From an uncultured Candidatus Melainabacteria bacterium (GTDB lineage: Bacteria; Cyanobacteriota; Vampirovibrionia; Gastranaerophilales; Gastranaerophilaceae): a stretch of 16,028 bases of DNA. Both the position numbers and the translations under genes were made by a program. Position 1 is the first letter of the stretch; every line of letters begins with the position of its first letter. Of the stretch, positions 1-7,219 are shown piece by piece. A model generated the notes under the pieces. The model saw only the letters and a program-made list of their open reading frames with translations. It was not told the origin of the DNA and did no database searches. The stretch is taken from the NCBI GenBank assembly GCA_934747325.1, contig CAKVGW010000040.1, positions 1 to 16,028 of the forward strand. Reading direction: 5' to 3'.

Positions 1-96
1 GGGCATAAGAATGTTTCGTTCACTCTAAATGTCTATGGCAGAGCAAATCTTCAACAAAAAATCAAATGTATGAATTTATTAAACGATTTGCTTTAA
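1..96 (+). CDS. Tyrosine recombinase/integrase, C-terminal end (partial)
   Basis: Only the last 31 codons and the TAA stop are in the window; the rest lies to the left. The frame opens with GHKNVSFTLNVYGR. This matches the C-terminal box of phage-type tyrosine recombinases (pattern GHxxVxxTLxxY), as in Tn916-type integrases. The histidine at codon 2 and the tyrosine at codon 12 sit at the spacing expected for the box II histidine and the nucleophilic tyrosine that attacks DNA. After the tyrosine there is a short helical tail (residues 13-31), as usual for the family. The gene ends just before a hairpin terminator shared with the convergent gene at 111-1403. Its presence suggests an integrated mobile element. 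The call rests on a very short segment, so subfamily cannot be given. Confidence 0.7.
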   Translation, partial: GHKNVSFTLNVYGRANLQQKIKCMNLLNDLL

Positions 97-97
97 T

Positions 98-128
98 AAA
101 AAATCACTCATTATTTGAGTGATTTTTT
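98..128. terminator. Bidirectional Rho-independent terminator
   Basis: A perfect 13-bp inverted repeat (98-110 with 116-128) has a 5-nt loop and carries A-runs on the left and T-runs on the right. It can therefore terminate both the integrase (+) and the convergent gene (-). The TAA stop of the minus-strand gene lies in the loop, so the last codons of that gene are part of the terminator stem. Confidence 0.85.
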
Positions 129-1403
129 TGATTTTAATGCTTCAAAGAAAGCTGATTCGTTTTGTTCGTTAAGTAATAGATTTAAAAACTCTGTTTCATC
201 AAAATTTTCTGAAATTTTTCTATTAACAATTTCACCTAAAGTTCTTAGTCTATCTAGTTTTACTTTGTTCGAGATTCTATCTTGTAGTCTTTTATTGTTT
301 TTAATCGATTCAATAAAAGCATGTGCTGATTCGTCATCAAAACTTTCAAACATAACTGGAATTCTAACTGCAGCTCCATTTGCATAAAAATCAGTCCTAT
401 TAAACCTATAGCTCCCGCCAATATAACCAACGTATGTTTGAGTTAGAGCGAATACATACTTGTATAATAACTCTCGTGGAATATAACCAGCGTATTTACT
501 AAGTTCATAAACACAATTATCTTCCTCTGTGAAATTATCCAAATTTGAAATAAGTTTCTCTATAATTGGCTCCAGTAGATATTTTTTAGACCTAGTTGTC
601 AAATATTTTTTTGAAGCTACTATATTCATAAATGAAAAAGCATACTTTATTTCAGATGCATTTGCTTTTCCAATAACTTGATCAACCCTATTACTTACCT
701 GAACCATTACACTTTTAGGTAATACTTTCCATAGAATAGGAGCAACAAATTCTATACTAGAACGAAGAATCGTTGAACAATTTTCCGTTATGTAAGAAGT
801 AAAAAATCTGTTTATGAGTTCATTTTTATATGTATCTGGCAGATTAGTAATAGCTTCTGTTACACTATATTCATTTCTATCAAATTCATTAGTTCCCATT
901 ACATTAATATAATCATCAATATCTACAATTTGAGGTGGATATTCTTGGCTTAATACGTATTTTATACAATCTTCCATCATTGAAAGTGCTTTTAATGGAC
1001 CAGGGTCTGAGCTTTTTGGATGCCCATCAAAAATATGACGAGTTTCTTTTGCTTGTTTTAAAACTTTATGAGCTTCCCAACCAATCACACCTATTTTATA
1101 TGCCCCGTCAATAAGCATTTCATCATTTATATTATCCTGAAAATCTTCATATTTTTTAATTGCTTTGCCAGGATTCATTTCTTTATTGAACATTGAAATA
1201 CTTCTAAACAAAATTTTATTTCTTAAATCATCTACAACTGCATTCCAAAAAGAACCAATAGCACTTCTATATCCACCAACTGTTAAGACCCTTAGAGTTT
1301 CCTCTATGTAAGGGTTGTCTCTTATATCTTCTCTTATTAATTCACAAATTTTTCCAAATTGTAGTGATGAATCATTATTTGGTACTATAATTTGTTGTTT
1401 CAT
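111..1403 (-). CDS. Unknown protein with HEPN-like RxxxxxH motif, possible defence or toxin RNase
   Basis: This 430-aa protein is not one I recognise by name. It is mostly helical with no signal peptide or membrane segment, so it is probably cytoplasmic. Residues 43-63 (GGYRSAIGSFWNAVVDDL...) look like the helix seen near the start of many HEPN domains. Residues 118-129 contain R122-HIFDG-H128, an R-x5-H arrangement with a polar residue after the arginine, as in catalytic HEPN RNase motifs (R-x4-6-H). The remaining ~300 residues show no motif I can name. The start at 1403 is chosen because AGAGGA lies 7 nt upstream; starts at 1418 (ATG) and 1424 (TTG) would place that site inside the gene. 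It lies tail-to-tail with an integrase end and is followed upstream by a repeat-bearing non-coding stretch, so it may be cargo of a mobile element. RNase activity and a defence role are inference. Confidence 0.6.
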   Translation of the reverse strand: MKQQIIVPNNDSSLQFGKICELIREDIRDNPYIEETLRVLTVGGYRSAIGSFWNAVVDDLRNKILFRSISMFNKEMNPGKAIKKYEDFQDNINDEMLIDGAYKIGVIGWEAHKVLKQAKETRHIFDGHPKSSDPGPLKALSMMEDCIKYVLSQEYPPQIVDIDDYINVMGTNEFDRNEYSVTEAITNLPDTYKNELINRFFTSYITENCSTILRSSIEFVAPILWKVLPKSVMVQVSNRVDQVIGKANASEIKYAFSFMNIVASKKYLTTRSKKYLLEPIIEKLISNLDNFTEEDNCVYELSKYAGYIPRELLYKYVFALTQTYVGYIGGSYRFNRTDFYANGAAVRIPVMFESFDDESAHAFIESIKNNKRLQDRISNKVKLDRLRTLGEIVNRKISENFDETEFLNLLLNEQNESAFFEALKSKKSLK

Positions 1404-1409
1404 ATAATA

Positions 1410-1415
1410 TCCTCT
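1410..1415 (-). promoter_or_regulatory. Ribosome binding site AGAGGA deciding the start at 1403
   Basis: On the minus strand AGAGGA precedes ATATTAT and then the ATG at 1403. The core AGAGG has 7 nt of spacing to the start, which is ideal and excludes the two longer alternatives. Confidence 0.65.
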
Positions 1416-1431
1416 CATGCTCAATAAGATT

Positions 1432-1437
1432 ATTATA
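1432..1437 (-). promoter_or_regulatory. Probable -10 box TATAAT for the HEPN-like gene
   Basis: A perfect TATAAT lies on the minus strand, placing transcription start near 1425 and giving a leader of about 20 nt that contains the ribosome binding site. A TTGATC at 1457-1462 could be a -35 element but the 19-nt spacing is long. Confidence 0.5.
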
Positions 1438-1551
1438 AATTTATATTTTTCTATATGATCAAAACTTAATTATTTTTTAATTATTTAATTATTTAATTTA
1501 TAAATCCACATCTCATAGTCAATTTAATCTTGTTATGCATGTTAAATTATA

Positions 1552-1688
1552 CTTGCCTCTCACAAAACGTGACATTTAGTCACCTTTTGTTCGGCAGAGT
1601 CTCCAGGCGCATTTTTTGTTTATTGAGAAGTTAAATGCCCGTCTCACTCGCCAAGCAAAGCTTGTCGGGTTCTTACCTCTCACAAAAC
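1552..1688. repeat. 17-bp direct repeat, 120 bp apart, enclosing hairpins
   Basis: CTTGCCTCTCACAAAAC at 1552-1568 and CTTACCTCTCACAAAAC at 1672-1688 differ at one base and are exactly 120 bp apart. Inside lies a hairpin with a 12-bp stem and one mismatch (1562-1573 with 1579-1590, GTGAC/GTCAC core) and a smaller one (CAAGC/GCTTG, 1652-1664). The block is richer in G+C than its flanks. It may be a small non-autonomous repeat element, a pair of recombination sites, or a remnant of integration. No coding capacity is seen. Confidence 0.55.
1562..1590. repeat. Imperfect inverted repeat with GTGAC/GTCAC core
   Basis: ACAAAA-c-GTGAC pairs with GTCAC-c-TTTTGT across a 5-nt loop, giving 11 of 12 pairs. 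There is no T-run directly after it on either strand, so it is not a standard terminator. It overlaps the left copy of the direct repeat. Confidence 0.6.
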
Positions 1689-1757
1689 TTCACAAATCTA
1701 AATATAAACGCAAATTTATTTTTTGTTTTGTTTTAATATAAATAGAAGTGTGTGATT

Positions 1758-3455
1758 ATGGACATCAAAATTAATAGCGCAATTAATTTTCAACGTCGCC
1801 TGAAACCGAAAGAAGAAGGTGAATATTCTGCTGTCTTAAATCAAGCTAAAGCAAAAATCGGTAACACAGGTAAATCAATTCTTATTGTTCCGACTTCATC
1901 ACTTCCGCAAAATACTCAAAATAACACAGGAGTAGGTACACTTAATCAAGTAGAGAGTGCAAAGTTCTTTGATTTTGCAAAAAAATATTGGGGAATTAAT
2001 GAAATTCAAATTCAACCTGTGGGTCAATACCATGCTTGGCAAGGACAATTTCCGATTTATTCAGGTACATCAATGGATTTAGGTAATCACATGATTGATA
2101 TAAAATCACATTGTACAGAAGAAGAATTTAAAGAAATCGTTAAATCAAATGGCGGTAAAGCTAACGTGAATTACCCAAACATTGTTGAAGCTTTTTCAGC
2201 GCAAGAAGAAATTTTACATAAAGTTTATGAAAGAGAAAAAAATAATCCTGAATTTGCAATTTTTAAGACTCAAAACTCAGAAAGACTTGAGCCTAAAGCT
2301 CTATATCGAGCGTTAAGAGAAATTAATCACTCACACGATTACAAACAATGGAATGATACAGACAAAAATCTTTATTCATTACCGCAAGCTGAGCGAGAAA
2401 GAAGAATTGCAGAAATCTACAAATTAAAAAACAAAGAAATTGATTTTTATAAATTTAAGCAATTTTTAGCTGAAAATGATTTAAAAAAAGCAAAAGATAT
2501 GCTCAATCAAAAAGGATTAAAACTCAATGGGGATATAATTTGCGGATTATCTTATGATGAAATTTGGTCACATCCGAAAGCCTTTTTAGAAGGTAAAACA
2601 ATCAAATGGGATTTGCCTGCACTTGATTTAGATTCAAAAGAAGCCGAAAAATTAATAAGAGAAAAAGTAAATATTTACGCAAAACGTTTTGACGGGTTTA
2701 GAATAGATGCTTCTTGGATTTATGTTCAACCACTCAATAAAGATTATGGCGATAAAATTTTGAATATAATTGATGATGAAGTTAAAAAAGTAAAAGGCAA
2801 AGATTTTGACTTGCATAATATTATGCATGAATTTGTAGCGTCAGTAGATGATTTTAACGTTTATGACGGGGAAAAATTAAAACCTTACATTGATAATAGA
2901 GTTAAAATTTATACTTCTGATTGGCTTGCTGATGATTGGGGAACAAATAAGAGTTTTATCGAACGTGGTTGGAAGCCTGAAAACTTTATCATTGGTGCAA
3001 CTAACCATGATTCAGAGTCAATAAAATTTAATGAAAATCAAGCAAAAACGCTTAGTAAAATTTTAGGTATTCCATTCAAAAAATTAAAAGACGAAAAAGA
3101 ATTTGTTAAAGCAAAATTTGCAGAACCCATGATGGCTTACAATAATATGATATATTTTAGAGATGCGCTTTCAAATGAAGGCGATAAGATTTCTGCAGAT
3201 TTTGAAGAAAAATATTTTAAAAACTTAGAAAACGGTAAAGGTTTTAATCCAATGGACGCTTTAGAAAAAGCTTTTAAAGCGAAAGGCTTGGATAAAGACG
3301 AGCCTGAATTATTTAACAAAATCGTTAAATACAGAAAAATTTTAGAAAATCCGAAAGGCACACATAAAAAAATTGCTTTGTTTGCAGTCGGTTTGGGTGT
3401 ATTGCTTAGCGCAGGAATTGTAATACTAAATAAAACTTATAAATCAAAAGGGTAA
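1758..3455 (+). CDS. GH77 4-alpha-glucanotransferase-like enzyme with C-terminal membrane helix
   Basis: This 565-aa protein resembles amylomaltase (MalQ), which transfers alpha-1,4-glucan segments between maltodextrin or glycogen chains. Visible GH77 landmarks are PTSSLP (45-50), a YSGTSMDLGNHMIDI segment (101-115) matching the family's 'SPYQ..SafAGNP' region, a GDIICGLSYDEIW segment (258-270), and the three acidic active-site positions: D317 in GFRIDAS, E358 in MHEF and D418 in TNHDS. The sequence is divergent, so the exact acceptor or activity is uncertain. Residues about 538-558 form one hydrophobic helix followed by a short basic tail (NKTYKSKG). This is not typical of MalQ and suggests attachment to the cytoplasmic membrane with the catalytic part in the cytoplasm. 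The ATG at 1758 is preferred to GTG at 1752; neither has a strong ribosome binding site. The stop lies inside the terminator stem. It stands alone, convergent with nrdD. Confidence 0.8.
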   Translation: MDIKINSAINFQRRLKPKEEGEYSAVLNQAKAKIGNTGKSILIVPTSSLPQNTQNNTGVGTLNQVESAKFFDFAKKYWGINEIQIQPVGQYHAWQGQFPIYSGTSMDLGNHMIDIKSHCTEEEFKEIVKSNGGKANVNYPNIVEAFSAQEEILHKVYEREKNNPEFAIFKTQNSERLEPKALYRALREINHSHDYKQWNDTDKNLYSLPQAERERRIAEIYKLKNKEIDFYKFKQFLAENDLKKAKDMLNQKGLKLNGDIICGLSYDEIWSHPKAFLEGKTIKWDLPALDLDSKEAEKLIREKVNIYAKRFDGFRIDASWIYVQPLNKDYGDKILNIIDDEVKKVKGKDFDLHNIMHEFVASVDDFNVYDGEKLKPYIDNRVKIYTSDWLADDWGTNKSFIERGWKPENFIIGATNHDSESIKFNENQAKTLSKILGIPFKKLKDEKEFVKAKFAEPMMAYNNMIYFRDALSNEGDKISADFEEKYFKNLENGKGFNPMDALEKAFKAKGLDKDEPELFNKIVKYRKILENPKGTHKKIALFAVGLGVLLSAGIVILNKTYKSKG

Positions 3456-3484
3456 AGTTATAAAACTTCACCCTTTTGATTTTT
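3441..3484. terminator. Bidirectional terminator between GH77 gene and nrdD
   Basis: A perfect 13-bp stem (3441-3453 with 3470-3482) is continued, after one mismatch, by AAGT/ACTT around a 6-nt loop. TTTT follows on the plus strand and a T-rich run on the minus strand. The TAA stop of the GH77 gene begins at the inner edge of the 13-bp stem, and nrdD stops 18 bp beyond, so one hairpin serves both convergent genes. Confidence 0.85.
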
Positions 3485-3501
3485 AATCTTTTTAGTGTTT
3501 A

Positions 3502-5772
3502 TTACATACTTACTCTATCTTTGATTTCTTCCATTTTATGGTCAGCCAATCTTGAATCACCTTTAACTCTTGAATAAGCCAAATAACCGTTCATTCTTTC
3601 AATCTTAGTCAAATTTTTAGAACCGCATTTTGGACAAACATCCATGTTCAATTCTTGGTGACCACAATCATCGCAATAAGATAGTGACAAGTTTACACCT
3701 TCGTAGAAACCTTTGTCCATTGCTCTGTTAATAAGTGTTTCAACTGCATCTGTATTATAATCAATAGGATATTTTACGTATTGAATTTTACCACCGTTGA
3801 ATAAATCCCAGAATCTGCCTTCTAAGTCTTGTTTTTCAATCGGACTGATTTGTTCTGAAACATGGCAGTGGAAAGAGTTTGAAATATATGGCTTATCAGA
3901 AACATGTTCTACAATACCATATTTTTTTCTGAATTGTTTAATTTGAAGACCGCACAAGTTTTCAGCAGGAGTTCCATATATTGCGTAAAGAATTCCGTCT
4001 TTTTCCTTGTATTCGTTAATCTTATTATTGATATACTTCATAACTTCAAGAGCAAATTCGCCATCTTCAACAAGCGATTTACCATTATGAATTTCTTGTA
4101 ACTCGTTTAATGCAGTAATACCGAATGATGCAGTTGAAGATTTCAAAACAGGTCTGATTTTATCATGAATACCTAAGTGACCGCCCAAAAAACCGCCTTC
4201 GCAGAATGCTAGAGGGTTTACAGAAGCTTTCATTTCGCCAAGATAATTATAAGTTCTTATATGAAGTTGTCTGATTAATTCCATATAATAATCAAGAACT
4301 TGATAGAAATCTTTGCTTTCTTTTTTAGCCTTAGCGTAAATCATTGGCAAGTGCAAGCTGATTGCACCAATATTAAATCTACCAACAAATACAGGAGAAT
4401 CATTTTCATCAGCAGGATACATTCCGCCTCTTTCAAACCAAGGTGACAAGAAAGCTCTGCAACCCATTGGAGAAACTACTTTTCCGTATTTTTTGTACAT
4501 AGATGCTACGTAGCCTTCACCTGATAACGATAACCAGTCAGGGTACATAGTTTTTTTAGAACATTCTACACCGGCAGTAAACAAGTCGTAATTAACTTTG
4601 CCTTCGCTGTGAAGATTTTTATCATACAAGAATACAATTTTAGGGAATAATACAGGTTTTTTATTTCCTTTTTTACCCTGTCCGCCCATTCTGATTTTAA
4701 GCATTGCAAGAGTTGCCATTTTTTCATATTCGCCTGTTCCTAAACCTGTTGAAACAGTAATGAACGGATAATCACCTCTTGAAGATGCCACTGTATTGAA
4801 TTTATATTCCCAACCTTGGAAACCTTGTTCAAAATCTTTTTGTAAATCAGCTAAAGCTGCTTCTCTTGCTTTTTCAAACGACAAGCCTAAGCATAAATAC
4901 TTGTCATATTGTCTTTGGTAAGTTTTTTCAGCATAAGGTGCTAAAATTTTATCAACTTCAGGCACTGTAAAACCACCGTATTGTTGGCTTGCTGCAGCCA
5001 TTACGATATCACCGATTACGTCAAACGCTACATCAAGTGATTTTGGTTCGTTGTACCACAAGTTACCCATTTCAAAGCCGTCTTTAAGAACTGATGCTAC
5101 GTCAAATAGACAGCAGTTCATAGTATCACGTCTTGCAGACATATCGTGAATGTAAATATAACCATCTCTGATTGCTTGCAATTCGTCTACTGTTAAGAAG
5201 AATTTTTTGTATAATTCTTTGTTTAATTCATTGAAAATCAATGAACGTTTTGTAGAAACCAAAGTTGAATCAGCATTGGCATTTTCTTTATCACCAATGT
5301 ACATAATTCTTTGAGATTCTTGATAAACTTTGTCTAGCATGTGTACAAAATCCTGCTTGTAGTTTCTGTAATTACGGTAGCTTTGTGCAACTCTTGGACT
5401 GATGTGTTCCAATGCGCCTTCAACAAGGTTGTGCATATCAGCGATTGTAACTTCTTGTTTGTTCATTCTAACAATATTTTCATCTACAAAATCGCATATT
5501 TCTTTTAATTCCACATCCGTAAACTCTACTAACATTCTTGTAGCAGATTTTTTTACAGCATTAATAATTTTGTTGTTATCAAATTCTTCTTTTGTACCAT
5601 CTTTTTTAACAACATAAATGCAATTTAATTTTAAAGGTTTAATTTGCGCAGTTTTTGGCTCAATAATTTTTGACATAGGTGAAATTGTAGAGCCTTTAAT
5701 TACGTCGGTTGCTACTTTTGTTGGTGAGGTAAATTCTACAATATTTCTTTCCTTATTTAAACTATTCTGCAT
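3502..5772 (-). CDS. nrdD: Anaerobic (class III) ribonucleoside-triphosphate reductase
   Basis: At 756 aa this is a full-length NrdD, the oxygen-sensitive glycyl-radical enzyme that makes dNTPs from NTPs in anaerobes. An ATP-cone regulatory domain spans about residues 50-140. The 10-stranded barrel follows, with NCC at 219-221 (one active-site cysteine region) and MGCR at 436-439, where C438 is the likely thiyl-radical cysteine. The methionine two before it is a feature of the formate-using NrdD type. The C-terminal zinc site is C700, C703, C713 and C716. The glycyl-radical loop is RMNGYL, with G729 as the radical glycine. Its activating radical-SAM enzyme NrdG is not next to it in this window. 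The start has AGGAGG 11 nt upstream. An inverted repeat at 5838-5856 may be its control site. Confidence 0.95.
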   Translation of the reverse strand: MQNSLNKERNIVEFTSPTKVATDVIKGSTISPMSKIIEPKTAQIKPLKLNCIYVVKKDGTKEEFDNNKIINAVKKSATRMLVEFTDVELKEICDFVDENIVRMNKQEVTIADMHNLVEGALEHISPRVAQSYRNYRNYKQDFVHMLDKVYQESQRIMYIGDKENANADSTLVSTKRSLIFNELNKELYKKFFLTVDELQAIRDGYIYIHDMSARRDTMNCCLFDVASVLKDGFEMGNLWYNEPKSLDVAFDVIGDIVMAAASQQYGGFTVPEVDKILAPYAEKTYQRQYDKYLCLGLSFEKAREAALADLQKDFEQGFQGWEYKFNTVASSRGDYPFITVSTGLGTGEYEKMATLAMLKIRMGGQGKKGNKKPVLFPKIVFLYDKNLHSEGKVNYDLFTAGVECSKKTMYPDWLSLSGEGYVASMYKKYGKVVSPMGCRAFLSPWFERGGMYPADENDSPVFVGRFNIGAISLHLPMIYAKAKKESKDFYQVLDYYMELIRQLHIRTYNYLGEMKASVNPLAFCEGGFLGGHLGIHDKIRPVLKSSTASFGITALNELQEIHNGKSLVEDGEFALEVMKYINNKINEYKEKDGILYAIYGTPAENLCGLQIKQFRKKYGIVEHVSDKPYISNSFHCHVSEQISPIEKQDLEGRFWDLFNGGKIQYVKYPIDYNTDAVETLINRAMDKGFYEGVNLSLSYCDDCGHQELNMDVCPKCGSKNLTKIERMNGYLAYSRVKGDSRLADHKMEEIKDRVSM

Positions 5773-5783
5773 TTCCTTAAAAA

Positions 5784-5789
5784 CCTCCT
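5784..5789 (-). promoter_or_regulatory. Strong ribosome binding site AGGAGG of nrdD
   Basis: AGGAGG on the minus strand lies 11 nt before the ATG at 5772. The spacing is slightly long but no other in-frame start fits better. Confidence 0.7.
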
Positions 5790-5837
5790 AATCTAAGTAA
5801 AGGTGAGCTATTTATTTTTATTCAGCTTCCTTATAAT

Positions 5838-5856
5838 AAGAGAATAACATTCTCTT
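5838..5856. promoter_or_regulatory. Perfect inverted repeat upstream of nrdD, possible operator
   Basis: AAGAGAAT-aac-ATTCTCTT is a perfect 8-bp inverted repeat about 65 bp upstream of the nrdD start. On the minus strand it directly precedes a TATTAT/TTATAA stretch that could serve as -10 box, so it would lie in the promoter. It does not look like the usual NrdR box. It could be an operator for another regulator or, less likely, a 5' leader hairpin. Confidence 0.45.
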
Positions 5857-6096
5857 CCCCAAATCTAATCCTATGTTTATATGATAATTCAAACATTAAT
5901 TCTAATCAAGAAATTTACAAAACATCACAATCCCTCAAACTCAATAAAATTAAGCTTTTTACATTTCTCAATATTGTAAAATTTTGTTAACTTTTTCGCA
6001 TGAAAAATGTTGTAAAAACGATTGACAATTTCTATAAATGTCATTGATTGTAAAACAAACACTTTAAGAATAAAAACAATCACCCATGCTTTGTTC

Positions 6097-6129
6097 AATG
6101 GAAAATTGAAAGTGGAAAATGGAAAATTG
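6097..6129. repeat. 12-bp direct repeat AATGGAAAATTG, period 21 bp
   Basis: AATGGAAAATTG occurs at 6097-6108 and again at 6118-6129, with a related GTGGAAAATGG between. The block looks like a dispersed low-complexity repeat element. Its second copy creates an in-frame ATG (6119) that artificially extends the downstream sigma factor frame. Confidence 0.6.
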
Positions 6130-6157
6130 TTTTATTCGCTTTGCTTATATATATAAA
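6127..6157 (+). promoter_or_regulatory. Possible promoter of sigma factor gene
   Basis: TTGTTT (6127-6132) is followed after 17-19 nt by TATATA/TATAAA (6150-6157). If used, transcription would begin near 6163 and leave a leader of about 55 nt. The -35 half lies at the edge of the AATGGAAAATTG repeat, so the repeat may have contributed to the promoter. Weak evidence. Confidence 0.3.
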
Positions 6158-6203
6158 ATGGAACTTTTTTTCTTATTTATCGTCTTAACAAATAGAATGG
6201 CAA

Positions 6204-6209
6204 GAGGAG
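6204..6209 (+). promoter_or_regulatory. Ribosome binding site deciding sigma factor start
   Basis: GAGGAG lies 8 nt before the ATG at 6218 but only 2 nt before the ATG at 6212 and downstream of the ATG at 6197. The start at 6218 is therefore favoured. Confidence 0.7.
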
Positions 6210-6217
6210 ATATGAAG

Positions 6218-7141
6218 ATGAGTAGAGCATTGAGTAATTTAGAATTTATTTATACGAATGAAAATGAAAACGGAGCACCAAAAACTTTTAGTTCAATTGT
6301 TAACAATGATGATATTTTGCAAATGTATCTAAAAGAAATTGGTAAAAAGAAAATGCTAACGAAAGCGGAAGAGGTTGAACTGGGGCGTAAAATTCAGGAA
6401 GGAAAACCGTATGAAAGAGAGCAGGCTAAAAAAGAACTTGTTCAAGCGAATTTACGGTTAGTTGTGAGTATTGCTAAAAAATACATAGGTCAGGGTGTTT
6501 TATTTATGGATTTGGTTCAAGAAGGTTCACTGGGCTTAATTAAAGCCGCAGAAAAGTTTGATTATAAAAAGAATTTTAAATTTTCGACTTATGCGACTTG
6601 GTGGATTAAACAAACTATTATTAGAGCGATTTCAAACCATGCAAGAACAATCAGGATTCCTGTACACATGTTGGAAAAAATCAGAAAATATAAGCGAGCG
6701 TGTTCTTTGGTATCTGTAAATAGCGATATGGAATGTGATGTAGAAACTATTGCAAAGTTATCAGGCTTGGATGCAAAAAAAATTAATGAAGTGAAAAGTG
6801 CATTAAAGAGAGAACCTGTGAGTCTTGATACTTATGTGACGGATGATTTATGTATTCAGGATTATGTTGAAGATACCTCTTATTCTTCGCCGGAAAATAA
6901 CGCTCAAAAATTATTACAGCAAAAAGATATTGTGCGCTTACTTAAAGCTCTTGATAAAAGAGAGGAAGAGATTATCAAAAAGCGTTTTGGAATTGATAAT
7001 GATGAACCAAGGACTTTAGAACAAATTGGAAAAGCTTTGGGATTTTCTAAAGAGCGTATTAGACAATTAGAAAATATTGCAATACAAAAATTGAGGAAAG
7101 TTGAGCAAGTAGAGAATTTAAAAACATATTTAGAAAGTTAA
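6218..7141 (+). CDS. RNA polymerase sigma-70 family factor (SigA/RpoD-like, short)
   Basis: This 307-aa sigma factor directs RNA polymerase to promoters. Region 1.2 is at about residues 31-65 ([12 protein letters not shown]). Region 2 is at 73-145, with the core-binding and -10-recognition segments ([35 protein letters not shown]). Region 3 follows, and region 4 is at about 237-295 with the -35-binding helix-turn-helix ([19 protein letters not shown]). There is no region 1.1 and no long non-conserved insert, so this is shorter than a typical RpoD. It resembles cyanobacterial SigA/SigB-type factors. It may be a group 2 (alternative) factor, or the primary factor if none longer exists in the genome; the window cannot decide. 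A longer frame from 6119 is rejected because its extra residues come from repeat sequence. It is followed by its own terminator. Confidence 0.9.
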   Translation: MSRALSNLEFIYTNENENGAPKTFSSIVNNDDILQMYLKEIGKKKMLTKAEEVELGRKIQEGKPYEREQAKKELVQANLRLVVSIAKKYIGQGVLFMDLVQEGSLGLIKAAEKFDYKKNFKFSTYATWWIKQTIIRAISNHARTIRIPVHMLEKIRKYKRACSLVSVNSDMECDVETIAKLSGLDAKKINEVKSALKREPVSLDTYVTDDLCIQDYVEDTSYSSPENNAQKLLQQKDIVRLLKALDKREEEIIKKRFGIDNDEPRTLEQIGKALGFSKERIRQLENIAIQKLRKVEQVENLKTYLES

Positions 7142-7166
7142 AAACGGTATCAAAATTGTTGTTATG

Positions 7167-7194
7167 AAGGTGCGTCAAAGTAACGCACCTTTAA
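7167..7194 (+). terminator. Terminator after sigma factor gene
   Basis: AAGGTGCGT pairs perfectly with ACGCACCTT (7167-7175 with 7183-7191), with a 7-nt loop. Only a short T-run follows and then A-rich sequence, so strength is moderate. It lies only about 15 bp before the -10 box of the next gene. Confidence 0.7.
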
Positions 7195-7203
7195 AAAAAT
7201 TTA

Positions 7204-7212
7204 TGCTATAAT
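7204..7212 (+). promoter_or_regulatory. Extended -10 promoter of AsmA-like gene, leaderless start
   Basis: TGCTATAAT is a perfect extended -10 element. The TATAAT ends 7 nt before the ATG at 7220, so transcription should start at or next to the A of the start codon. No ribosome binding site precedes the ATG. The -35 position would fall in the preceding terminator hairpin and shows no consensus, as is common for extended -10 promoters. Confidence 0.65.
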
Positions 7213-7219
7213 TTTGACT

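Larger units (their letters stand above)
1404..1757. other. Non-coding stretch between HEPN-like gene and GH77 gene
   Basis: These 354 bp hold no credible gene on either strand. The left part (to about 1550) is extremely AT-rich and contains the minus-strand promoter. The centre (about 1555-1690) is less AT-rich and carries a direct repeat plus two hairpins, unlike its surroundings. The right part (1690-1757) is AT-rich again and should contain the promoter of the GH77 gene; TATAAA at 1737-1742 is the best -10 candidate, without a convincing -35. Confidence 0.6.
5773..6217. other. Divergent intergenic region between nrdD and sigma factor gene
   Basis: These 445 bp separate two divergent genes and hold no credible coding region. 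Left part: nrdD leader with ribosome binding site and inverted repeat. Centre (5860-6060): very AT-rich, with TTGACA at 6022-6027 on the plus strand as a possible -35 without a good -10 partner. Right part (6097-6129): a short direct repeat, then a TATATATAAA run (6148-6157). Confidence 0.6.

Noticed and set aside
115..387. Plus-strand open frame of 90 codons
   Set aside because: It is the antisense of the HEPN-like gene and has no family features.
1404..1424. Longer start (ATG 1418 or TTG 1424) for the HEPN-like gene
   Set aside because: The ribosome binding site AGAGGA lies inside this extension and is correctly spaced for 1403.
1552..1688. CRISPR array
   Set aside because: Only two repeat copies, 120 bp apart, with no regular spacers.
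6119..6217. N-terminal extension of the sigma factor (start at 6119)
   Set aside because: The extra 33 codons come from a repeat and AT-rich sequence, show no sigma features, and a good ribosome binding site points to the ATG at 6218.
5773..6217. NrdR box pair or tRNA gene
   Set aside because: No pair of NrdR-like palindromes at the expected spacing and no cloverleaf-compatible sequence seen.
7214..7219. TTG start for the AsmA-like gene
   Set aside because: It directly follows the -10 box, upstream of the probable transcription start.
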